From the NCBI RefSeq assembly GCF_002288825.1, contig NZ_NSLI01000005.1, forward strand, positions 1 through 64,000: a stretch of 64,000 nt of DNA, written 5' to 3'. A program made the translations under genes and the position numbers. Below the pieces are notes generated by a model that did no database searches, had not been told where the DNA came from, and saw only the letters and a list, made by a program, of their open reading frames with translations. Positions 7,435 to 14,751 of the stretch are shown in pieces; within the stretch, counting starts at the first letter, position 1, and each line of letters opens with the position of its first letter. The DNA comes from Sphingomonas lenta (GTDB taxonomy: Bacteria > Pseudomonadota > Alphaproteobacteria > Sphingomonadales > Sphingomonadaceae).

Positions 7435-8995
7435 GGCCCCAGGACTTCAGCGCATCGCCGCCGAAGACGCGGTGGAGGCGAGGGTCGAGCAGCATGGCGC
7501 GGGCCGCCTTCCAGCTGGACAGGGGGGAGACGCCGCCGGCTCCCCGTCCGTAATCCCGCCCGATCTTGTCCGCGTCGATGCGGCCGACCTTGCCCCAATG
7601 ATAGCTGAAGGGGATGCCGGACGCCTCCAGCTCGTCGAACACGCGCGCCGCGGCGATCTTGCTCGCTTCGGTGCGGATGCCGTCCATGTCGATCACGACG
7701 TTGTGATCGAAGCGGGTGAAGGCGAGCGTGCCTTCTCCGCCGCGGACGAAGCGCAGCGTGAACACGAGGTCGCCGCCGCCGTGCCGGACGAACGCCTCGT
7801 GCATGACGTCCACCGTCCGCATCAGGTTCGAGCGTTCCACGGCGACCGCCGCGGTGAAGAGCTGGCCCATGCGGTCGTGGACGGGCCTGCCCATCAGCTC
7901 GTCCCAATGCTTGTAGGCGCGCTGGTCGGGGCGGTCCGGCACCTCCCGGTAGATGGTCTTCATCATGGTCGTGACAGCCCAGCGGCGCAGATGAGGATTA
8001 GCGCGCGTGAACTGGCCGACGAGCTCCAGCGGTTCGAGGGAGATCGGCGCTTTCCAGAGCGGCGGCGGGACGAGGCTGAAGTCCTCGAACAAGAGGTCGA
8101 CCAGGGCGATCTCGCCATACGGATCGAAGGGATTGAGGATGACCTGGACGAAGTCGGGATCGGTCAAGTCCGGCGCCTGCGGCGCGGCCCGCGCCGCGAA
8201 CTCGAGGAACTTCCCGGCCTGGAGCAACGTCAGCGCGGCCCGGTCCAGCTTCGCCTTGGCCTTGATCACACGGAAGCGCCGGCGGGGCCTGACGCGCAGC
8301 AGCACGGCGTTGACGACGCCCAGGCCGCCCAGATGCACCTGCGCCGCCTCGAACGCGCCCGCCGGCGCGGGCTGCGACAGGTCGACGCCCAGCGCGCGCA
8401 CGGCCTCGTCGGTCAGAAGCGGGCCGCCCGGAACGGCGGACGGGCGCTCCAGCCACCAGGCCCGGTCCGGCCCGCCGATCAGGTGGACGGCCATGACCTG
8501 CGCCTGCATGCCGCCCAGCGCCGGCCGGGATCCGTGCGTGCCGGTCGCGATCGCGCCCGCGATCGACTGGCCGTCGCTCGCGCCCGAGTTGACGAGCGAC
8601 AGTTTCTGCGCGCGCAGCCAGCGGTTGAGCTTTCGGACGGAGACGCCGCCGCCAACCAGCACCAGAGCATCGGCGAGGCTCCCGACCCCGGGCCGGAACC
8701 AGGTGGGGCAGGCCCGGAACATGCGGCCGAGCCCGGAGGTCTGCGCCAGCACGCCGTTCGTGGCGAGAATCCCGGTGAACGACCAGCCGCCGCCGAACGG
8801 ACGCAGGTCCCGGTCCTGCGCCGCCGCGGCGCCTAGCAGCTTGCGCCACTCGTCGCCTGCGGCCCTGCACCAGGCCAGAGCGCCGTTCGGTGCGGCGCGG
8901 CCGGCGAACGTCACCTGCTCGGCCGCCCAACCGCACAGGTTCTCCGACCAGTTGGCCCACTCGCCCGGGCCGTGCTTCACCGCCTGCACGCTCAT
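7325..8995 (-). CDS. FAD-binding oxidoreductase, VAO/PCMH family
   Basis: The 556-aa protein carries the FAD-binding PCMH fold in its first half: LRPFGGGWSFTG (about residue 65), GVGSLADALVLVGGG, NSGASDGQSIAGAIATGTHG and GLGVVNAVLLRVRPRRRF. The middle and C-terminal part looks like the substrate domain of sugar-lactone/alditol oxidases, including FTRFDHNVVIDMDG and FSYHWGKVGRI. Substrate unknown. ATG 8995 overlaps the patatin stop as ATGA, so the two are translationally coupled. The frame runs about 110 bases antisense into the regulator gene with a low-complexity Ala/Pro tail after FGGDALKSWG, suggesting a lost original stop codon or a late frameshift. Confidence 0.8.
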   Translation of the reverse strand: MSVQAVKHGPGEWANWSENLCGWAAEQVTFAGRAAPNGALAWCRAAGDEWRKLLGAAAAQDRDLRPFGGGWSFTGILATNGVLAQTSGLGRMFRACPTWFRPGVGSLADALVLVGGGVSVRKLNRWLRAQKLSLVNSGASDGQSIAGAIATGTHGSRPALGGMQAQVMAVHLIGGPDRAWWLERPSAVPGGPLLTDEAVRALGVDLSQPAPAGAFEAAQVHLGGLGVVNAVLLRVRPRRRFRVIKAKAKLDRAALTLLQAGKFLEFAARAAPQAPDLTDPDFVQVILNPFDPYGEIALVDLLFEDFSLVPPPLWKAPISLEPLELVGQFTRANPHLRRWAVTTMMKTIYREVPDRPDQRAYKHWDELMGRPVHDRMGQLFTAAVAVERSNLMRTVDVMHEAFVRHGGGDLVFTLRFVRGGEGTLAFTRFDHNVVIDMDGIRTEASKIAAARVFDELEASGIPFSYHWGKVGRIDADKIGRDYGRGAGGVSPLSSWKAARAMLLDPRLHRVFGGDALKSWGLTCPPAPTPAAATAAARPTGQARSRPASAGEAADRA

Positions 8996-9996
8996 GCGGC
9001 CTTCTCCCGCGGGGTCGGCCGATCGACGGTCCGCCCGCACGTCCGAACGAAATCAAGGATCGCCGCCCGCTGCGCGTCCACCGTGCGGCGGCCCGCCTCG
9101 ATCGCGGCGGCGATGTCGATCGGGTGGTAGTTGTTGGTCGCGGAGTATTCGTGCTCGGGCCTGATCGGAAATACGCGCACCAAGCCGAAATCGTCCGCCA
9201 GCCGGTCCAGCTCGCACCGCATCATCTCCGCCACGTCCGGCGGCGCGCCGCAGCTCGCGAGCCCGCTCTCGATCCGTTCCCGCATGGCGTGGAACGCGTT
9301 GCCGAGCTCCAGGCCGGCCATGTCGTTCAGCGACACCTCCGATTGCAGCACGTCGATCGCGCGCTTGCCGATGTCCAGGATGGTGCCGAACCGGCGTCCG
9401 TCATAGGCCACGGTCGGCGTCGGGTGCGCGCGGATCATGAGCACGCCGCGCGGCTCGAACGCGGCGGCGACGGCGAGCGGCGTCACCGTGCGCGCGCCCC
9501 CGTCGACCCACTGCGTGGTGTCGCGCACATACCGTTCCCGTTCGACGGGCGCGTACTCGACCGGCACCATGCAACTGGCGTAAACCCATCGGGCGAGCTG
9601 ATCGGGCTCCATCCCCAAGCCGTCGATCAGCCGGAATTCGCCGCTCTGGAGGCTGACCACGCCCACGCGGAGCGGCCGCTTCACGGGCCCGTTCGCGTTC
9701 GCGAAGCGCCTGATGCGCTCCAGCAGCGCGTCCGAGTTGTATTTGGAGACGATGGGCAGGAGGCGGCGGAAGTGGATGTCGCGGTTGCGTCTGATCGAGC
9801 TCCAGTCGGCGACCAGTTGCGGGACCGCCTCCATCGCGCCCGCCATCGCCTGTATCGCGCCGGTGGACACCCCGGCGAAGGCGTCGACCCGGACGCCGAT
9901 GTCCTCGAGCTCGGCGAGCACGCCTACTTGGAACGCGCCCTTGGACCCGCCGCCGGACAGGGCGGCCGCGATCCCGATGCCGTCACCATGCGCCAT
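8992..9996 (-). CDS. Patatin-like phospholipase
   Basis: The 334-aa protein has all patatin landmarks. The oxyanion loop is SGGGSKGAFQ (residues 14-23). The nucleophile elbow is GVSTG with S44. The catalytic dyad aspartate is in VDGGARTVTP (D165-G-G). Patatins hydrolyse acyl chains of phospholipids or related lipids with a Ser/Asp dyad. No signal peptide is visible, so a cytoplasmic or alternatively secreted enzyme. It is the first gene of a coupled pair with the FAD oxidase (4-base ATGA overlap); I know of no characterised pathway for the pair. Confidence 0.9.
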   Translation of the reverse strand: MAHGDGIGIAAALSGGGSKGAFQVGVLAELEDIGVRVDAFAGVSTGAIQAMAGAMEAVPQLVADWSSIRRNRDIHFRRLLPIVSKYNSDALLERIRRFANANGPVKRPLRVGVVSLQSGEFRLIDGLGMEPDQLARWVYASCMVPVEYAPVERERYVRDTTQWVDGGARTVTPLAVAAAFEPRGVLMIRAHPTPTVAYDGRRFGTILDIGKRAIDVLQSEVSLNDMAGLELGNAFHAMRERIESGLASCGAPPDVAEMMRCELDRLADDFGLVRVFPIRPEHEYSATNNYHPIDIAAAIEAGRRTVDAQRAAILDFVRTCGRTVDRPTPREKAA

Positions 9997-10109
9997 GTCA
10001 CGCCTCCCTGGAGTCGACGCGGCACAGAGGCGGGCCTGGCCGCTCGCACGCGGGCCCGGTCGCCACCTGCCGTCGGGGTACTATGGCGCGGGACGCTCCG
10101 CAAGCGCGT

Positions 10110-10157
10110 CCCGGTCGGCCGGCCCGCCGCGCGAAGCGGCGGACCGGCCGGTCCGGG
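10110..10157 (-). terminator. Strong hairpin downstream of the small exported protein
   Basis: A long GC-rich inverted repeat (ccggtcggccggcccgccgc, gcgaa, then gcggcggaccggccgg) lies just past, and slightly into, the 3' side of the gene ending at 10160. No T-run follows on the minus strand, so it may be a 3' stabilising or repeat-derived structure rather than a classical terminator. Confidence 0.45.
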
Positions 10158-10159
10158 TT

Positions 10160-10510
10160 TCACGCGAGGTCGTCCAGCGACAACTGCATCCGGTTGTAGA
10201 TGTCGCCGAGGTTGCGCACGACGAGCCGATAATTGCCGCAGCTGCCGTCGCGGCGGTAGATCGTCCTGATCATCATGTCGGTGCGGTCGAGGTCCCGGTG
10301 GACCAGCTGGCCCGCCGAATTGTACAGCCAGTAGTCGAGGTCGGTGTCGTCGTCCCCGTCTGCGGTCACGGTGACCGCCGGCCCGCACAGCCGCAGGTTG
10401 AAGCTCTCGCGGGTGTTCGCGTCGATGTTGTACGCGCGCGTGTTGGCGTAGGCCGCGCCGAGCGGGACGATGAGCGCCGCCGCGGCGACGATGGCTTTCA
10501 CGTTGAGCAT
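10160..10510 (-). CDS. Small exported protein of unknown function
   Basis: The 116-aa protein starts at ATG 10510, preceded by a good GGGAAGG ribosome-binding site. The signal peptide is MLNVKAIVAAAALIVPLGAAYA with an AYA-type cleavage site. The mature domain is a beta-rich sequence with two cysteines (LRLCGPAVTV, DGSCGNYRLVV) and an acidic loop (DGDDDTDLDYWLY), resembling small periplasmic jelly-roll or pre-peptidase-like domains (SAGQLVHRDLD, NYRLVVRNLG). I do not recognise the family. Much longer open frames over this region on the same strand are antisense shadows of the kinase gene and are ignored. Confidence 0.75.
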   Translation of the reverse strand: MLNVKAIVAAAALIVPLGAAYANTRAYNIDANTRESFNLRLCGPAVTVTADGDDDTDLDYWLYNSAGQLVHRDLDRTDMMIRTIYRRDGSCGNYRLVVRNLGDIYNRMQLSLDDLA

Positions 10511-10640
10511 GTCCTTCCCTTTCCCTTGTTCGCGCCGAACCATTTCGGCACGGCCCGTTTGCGCGAAGGGCGTCCTCGCGGCGTCCTCGAGGCGTGAAGC
10601 CCGCGGCGCGCGGGCGTGAAAAGAGCGTGAAATCGAAGGG

Positions 10641-10699
10641 GAGGGCGACGCGACGAAGCCGCGCCGTCGAACGGGCGCCGGCCGGCGGCGCCGCGCGGG
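10641..10699. repeat. Double-palindrome repeat, diverged copy
   Basis: The stretch ggcgacgcgacgaagccgcg, then ccgtcgaacgggcgcc, then ggccggcggcgcc keeps the layout of the CGACGCGGG-family element (first palindrome, tcgNacgg, second palindrome, gccggc) but has drifted. It sits between the divergent genes at 10510 and 10706. Assignment to the family is tentative. Confidence 0.4.
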
Positions 10700-10705
10700 A
10701 TACTG

Positions 10706-13621
10706 ATGGCGGTTAGGGGCGTTGGGGCGCTGATGCAGGATAACGTCTTGATTTCGGACGGGGATGGCCGGAGCGCGTCCCCGGATGCGCCGCCGCGCGC
10801 CTTTGACTGGTCGGCGACGCCGCTGGGCTCCGAGGCGGGCTGGCCGCAGCCGGTGCGGACGCTGGTCGAGCTGATGCGCGCGTCCGACCAGCCCATGTTC
10901 ATCGTCTGGGGGCCGGAACGCACGCTGCTCTACAACCATGCCTATTCGGCGATCCTGGCGGGGAAGCACCCGGACGCGCTGGGGCGCGACTTCCTGGAGG
11001 TGTGGTGGGAAATACGCGCCGACTTGGAGCCGATCGTCGAGCAGGCCTATGCGGGCCGGCCGGTGCACATGGACGACATCACGCTCCTGATGCACCGGCG
11101 CGGCTATCCGGAGGAGACGCACTTCGCCTTCTCCTACACGCCGGTGCGCGACGAAGGGGGCCGGGTGGGCGGCTTCTTCTGCGCGTGCGTGGAGACGACG
11201 GCCAGGGTCGCGGCCGAGCGGAGCCGCGCGGACGAGCTGGCGGCGCGCGGCCGCCTGTTCGAGAACGCGCCGGGCTTCATCGCGGTGCTGTGCGGGTCCG
11301 AGCACCGGTTCGAGCTCGCCAACCGCGCGTTCCGGCGGCTGGTGGGCGAGCGCCCCTGCGTCGGGCGCACGGTGCGCGAGGTGTTCCCGGAATTGGCCGA
11401 CCAGCCGTTCTTCGACCTGCTCGACCAGGTCTATGCGCGGGGCGAGCGGCACGCGGCGACGGACGCGCGGATCCTGCTGGCGCAGGACGGCGGGACGGAG
11501 GAGCGGTTCCTCGACTTCGTCTACGAGCCCATCCGCGACGAGGACGGGCGCGTCACCGGCATCTTCGTCGAGGGCCATGACGTGACGGAGGCGCATCGCG
11601 GGCGCGAGGCGCTGCGCGAGCGCGAGGAACGGCTGCGGCTCGTGGTCGACGGCGCGCGCGAGTACGCGATCCTGACGATGGATCCCGAGCGGCGCATCAC
11701 CGGCTGGTCGGCGGGGGCGGAGCGCGCGTTCGGCATGACGGAGGAGGAGGCGATCGGGCGGTCGGCGGACGAGCTGTTCACGGCCGACGACGTCAACGCC
11801 GGCGCGCCCCAACGCGAGGCGGAGACGGCGCTGGCGGCGGGCGCCGCGCCCGACCAGCGCTGGCACAAGCGCGCGGACGACACGCTTGTCTATATCAACG
11901 GCTCCGTCCACCCGCTGCCGCCCGACGAGCAGGGGCGGCCGCGCGGGTTCCTGAAGATCGGGCGCGACGAGACGGAGCGCAGGAAGCGCGAGGAGGAGCT
12001 GGCCGCCACGCGGCGCGACCTGGAGCGGAGCGAGCAGCGCTTCCGCACCGCGCTCGAGATCGAGACGGTGGGGGCGATCTATTTCGACATGGACGGCCGC
12101 ATCTTCGACGCGAACGACGCCTTTCTGCAGATGGGCGATTACTCGCGCGAGGAGCTGGAGAGCGGCGCGCTCACCTGGCGCGCGCTGACGCCGCCCGAGT
12201 TCCTGGGCGTGTCGGAGCGCGCCTTTGCGGAGCTGAAAGCGACGGGACGGACCACGCCTTATGAGAAGCAATATGTCCGCCGCGACGGGTCGCGTTGGTG
12301 GGCGCTGTTCGCGGCCAAGCTGTTGCCGGACGGGACGGGGTTCGAGTTCGTGCTCGACATCACCGACCGCAAGGAGGCCGAGGCCCGCTCGCGCGAGCTG
12401 AACGAGACGCTGGAGCGGCGCGTGATCGAGGAGGTGGCCGAGCGCGGCCGCGCGGAGGAGGCGCTCCGGCAGAGCCAGAAGCTGGAGGCGATCGGCCAGC
12501 TGACGGGGGGCGTGGCGCACGACTTCAACAACCTCCTGACCGTGATCCGCTCGTCGGCGGACCTGCTCCGGCGGCGCGAGCTGACGGAGGAGCGGCGGCG
12601 GCGCTACGTCGACGCGATCTCCGACACCGCCGACCGCGCGGCCAAGCTGACGGGGCAGCTGCTCGCCTTTGCGCGCCGGCAGGCGCTCAGGCCGGAGGTG
12701 TTCGACGTGGCGGCGCGCGTGGACGGGGTGGCGGACATGCTGCGCACGGTGCTCGGCGCGCGCGTGGAGCTCACGATCGAGGGGCGCTGCCGGCCCTGCC
12801 CCGTCGAGGCGGACGCGGCGCAGTTCGAGACGGCGCTGGTCAACATGGCGGTGAACGCGCGCGACGCGATGGACGGCGAGGGCAGGCTGACGATCGGCAT
12901 CGACGAGGCGCACGCGCTGCCGCCGGTGCGCGGCCATTCGGGCGCGGAGGGCGAGTTCGTGATCGTGTCGGTGGCCGACACGGGGGCGGGCATCCCCGCC
13001 GAGGTGATGGAGCGCATCTTCGAGCCCTTCTTCACGACCAAGGAGGTGGGGCGCGGCACGGGGCTGGGGCTCTCCCAGGTGTTCGGCTTCGCCAAGCAGT
13101 CGGGCGGCGAGGTGGCGGTGGACAGCGAGCCGGGGCGCGGCACGACGTTCCGCCTGTACCTGCCCAAGATCGACGCGGCGGCGCTCGCCGAGGACCGACG
13201 GACGGAGGGCGGCGCGCCGGCCGCGGGCGCGGGGCGCGTGCTGGTGGTGGAGGACAACAGCGCGGTGGGCGAGTTCGCCGCGCAGCTGCTGGAGGACCTG
13301 GGCTACGAAACGGTGCTGGCGGGCAATGCGGGCGAGGCGCTGGGGATGCTGGAGGGGGCGGAGGAGCCGTTCGACCTCGTCTTCTCCGACGTGGTGATGC
13401 CGGGCATCGACGGCGTGGATTTCGGGCGGCGGGTGCGCGAGCGCTGGCCGGGGCTGCCCGTGGTGCTGACGAGCGGGTACAGCCATGTGCTGGCGCAGGA
13501 CGCGCGCCACGGCTTTCCCGTGCTGCACAAGCCCTATTCGGTCGAGGAGCTGTCGCGCGTGCTGCGCGAGGCGAGCTGGGGTCGGCCCCGTCCTGGATCA
13601 CGCGCGCGCGGGGCGGCGTGA
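10706..13621 (+). CDS. PAS-domain hybrid histidine kinase with receiver
   Basis: This 971-aa sensor has four PAS-type domains in series (about residues 40-170, 175-305, 310-430 and 445-570), each ending in a VTEAHR/ETERRK/ITDRKE-type PAC end. A coiled-coil link leads to a HisKA domain with phosphoacceptor H605 in GGVAHDFNNLL. The HATPase has an N-box NMAVNARDAM, G1 DTGAGIP, F-box EPFFTTKEVG and G2 GTGLGLS. A C-terminal receiver follows (VLVVEDN, phosphoacceptor D895 in FSDVVMPG, KPYS). No membrane segment, so a cytoplasmic sensor. Alternative start at 10733. No response regulator gene adjoins it. It overlaps the next gene by 4 bases (GTGA). Confidence 0.9.
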   Translation: MAVRGVGALMQDNVLISDGDGRSASPDAPPRAFDWSATPLGSEAGWPQPVRTLVELMRASDQPMFIVWGPERTLLYNHAYSAILAGKHPDALGRDFLEVWWEIRADLEPIVEQAYAGRPVHMDDITLLMHRRGYPEETHFAFSYTPVRDEGGRVGGFFCACVETTARVAAERSRADELAARGRLFENAPGFIAVLCGSEHRFELANRAFRRLVGERPCVGRTVREVFPELADQPFFDLLDQVYARGERHAATDARILLAQDGGTEERFLDFVYEPIRDEDGRVTGIFVEGHDVTEAHRGREALREREERLRLVVDGAREYAILTMDPERRITGWSAGAERAFGMTEEEAIGRSADELFTADDVNAGAPQREAETALAAGAAPDQRWHKRADDTLVYINGSVHPLPPDEQGRPRGFLKIGRDETERRKREEELAATRRDLERSEQRFRTALEIETVGAIYFDMDGRIFDANDAFLQMGDYSREELESGALTWRALTPPEFLGVSERAFAELKATGRTTPYEKQYVRRDGSRWWALFAAKLLPDGTGFEFVLDITDRKEAEARSRELNETLERRVIEEVAERGRAEEALRQSQKLEAIGQLTGGVAHDFNNLLTVIRSSADLLRRRELTEERRRRYVDAISDTADRAAKLTGQLLAFARRQALRPEVFDVAARVDGVADMLRTVLGARVELTIEGRCRPCPVEADAAQFETALVNMAVNARDAMDGEGRLTIGIDEAHALPPVRGHSGAEGEFVIVSVADTGAGIPAEVMERIFEPFFTTKEVGRGTGLGLSQVFGFAKQSGGEVAVDSEPGRGTTFRLYLPKIDAAALAEDRRTEGGAPAAGAGRVLVVEDNSAVGEFAAQLLEDLGYETVLAGNAGEALGMLEGAEEPFDLVFSDVVMPGIDGVDFGRRVRERWPGLPVVLTSGYSHVLAQDARHGFPVLHKPYSVEELSRVLREASWGRPRPGSRARGAA

Positions 13622-13986
13622 GGGAGGCGGCGCAGGTCGAACTGTCGGTCGAGGAGGACGGCGCGGCGGTGTGGCTGCGCGTGCTGGGCGGCGAGGGCGA
13701 GCTGTTCGGCGCGCGGCTGGAGGGGCCGGAGCTGGACGACCTGATCCGCGCGCTGGCGGACGGGCGCGCCCGGCTGGCGGACGCGGTCGCGCCCGAGCTG
13801 GACGAGGGCGCCCGGATCACGGACGTGACGGTCGACCCGGCGTACCTGGTGGGGAAGAACTCGGACAAGGGGCAGGCGCTGGTCGCGTTCCGGCACCCGG
13901 GGCTGGGCTGGCTGGGGTTCCAGCTGCGGCGCGACGTGGTGGCGGCGATGGTGGACCGGCTGGGGAGTTGGTTGGGGGAGGATTAG
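13618..13986 (+). CDS. Hypothetical protein coupled to the hybrid kinase
   Basis: The 122-aa protein starts at GTG, overlapping the kinase stop as GTGA, so it is probably translated by re-initiation. It is acidic and soluble (EEDGAAVWLRVLGGE, ELDDLIRALADGRARL, FRHPGLGWLGFQL) with no recognised domain. The coupling hints at a role with the kinase, but similar sequences may exist independently. I cannot assign a function. Confidence 0.7.
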   Translation: MREAAQVELSVEEDGAAVWLRVLGGEGELFGARLEGPELDDLIRALADGRARLADAVAPELDEGARITDVTVDPAYLVGKNSDKGQALVAFRHPGLGWLGFQLRRDVVAAMVDRLGSWLGED

Positions 13987-14020
13987 AGGCGTCCCCAGAT
14001 TGCGCGGCGGGCGTCCGGCC

Positions 14021-14284
14021 TCAGCGCGTGCCCCGGTGCGGGCAGCCGGGCCAGCAGCAGGGGCGGCGCTTGCCGTCCCGCAGGCTGGAGCGGCCCCAGT
14101 CGATCCGCTTGCGCCGGGTTTCCGGCTTCTTGGCGGACTCAATCCAGCAGATCCACTCGTTGCGGGCGAGCGGCGTGATGGCCCGCCAGGTCGCCGACGC
14201 GGCCGGATCGAGCGCCAGCGCGTCCCGGAGGTCGCCGGGGAGCGCATGGGCGACGCCGCCTTCCATGTCTGCCTCGGGCGTCAC
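14021..14284 (-). CDS. YdeI/OmpD-associated family protein
   Basis: The 87-aa protein matches the short 'YdeI or OmpD-associated' family: LPGDLRDALALDPAASATW, then LARNEWICWIESAKKPETR, RRKRI and a basic C-terminus. This one adds a Cys-rich tail (CCWPGCPH) that recalls a small metal site. The biochemical role of the family is not settled. It is convergent with the gene ending at 13986. The start could be 14284 or Met7 (14266). Confidence 0.75.
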   Translation of the reverse strand: MTPEADMEGGVAHALPGDLRDALALDPAASATWRAITPLARNEWICWIESAKKPETRRKRIDWGRSSLRDGKRRPCCWPGCPHRGTR

Positions 14285-14366
14285 GCTTCCTGCTCCTGGC
14301 GAACAGATGCTCGCAGGATAACGCAGGGGCGACCCGCGGGCCAGGGGCGCCGGTGACGCCGCGAGG

Positions 14367-14573
14367 TTAGGCGCGGTGTTCCGCGGCCCAGCGTTCGGCT
14401 GGGTGGTCGGTGCCGTGGTGGGTCGGCCTGCCGCTCGGGGCGTCCGAGCCGAACAGGAACAGGTGGACCCGGCGTCTGCAGGGCGGCGAGGCCCAGCAGG
14501 TGAGGCCGACGAGACCGACGAGCAGCCATGGCCCGAGGAAGGTGATCATCGCGACGAGGGCGATGGTGGACAT
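14367..14573 (-). CDS. Possible small membrane protein
   Basis: The 68-aa frame begins MSTIALVAMI and continues as a single strong hydrophobic helix (to about residue 28), followed by a polar Arg/His-rich tail. The ribosome-binding site is weak. Composition of the helix supports a real inner-membrane protein, but the tail could be an antisense run-on. Function unknown. Confidence 0.4.
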   Translation of the reverse strand: MSTIALVAMITFLGPWLLVGLVGLTCWASPPCRRRVHLFLFGSDAPSGRPTHHGTDHPAERWAAEHRA

Positions 14574-14751
14574 GGGACACCCATTCGAAAAGCGACACGC
14601 GCCACCGGGCGGCTCCCCGTCCCTGGGTGGCGGCCTCTGAATGTGTCGGGCGCGGGGTTGTTCCGGCGGTGGGTGACGGAAAATCGGATCGACTCGGATT
14701 GGAACGGTTCCGGGGCGGGGCGGTCGGGGATGGGCGAAGGGGGGAAGATTG

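Noticed and set aside
10160..13528. Very long open frame (about 1,120 codons) on the minus strand opposite the hybrid kinase
   Set aside because: It is an antisense shadow produced by high GC at third positions; composition is Arg/His/Pro-rich with no domain. Only its last 116 codons, with a ribosome-binding site and signal peptide, are a gene.
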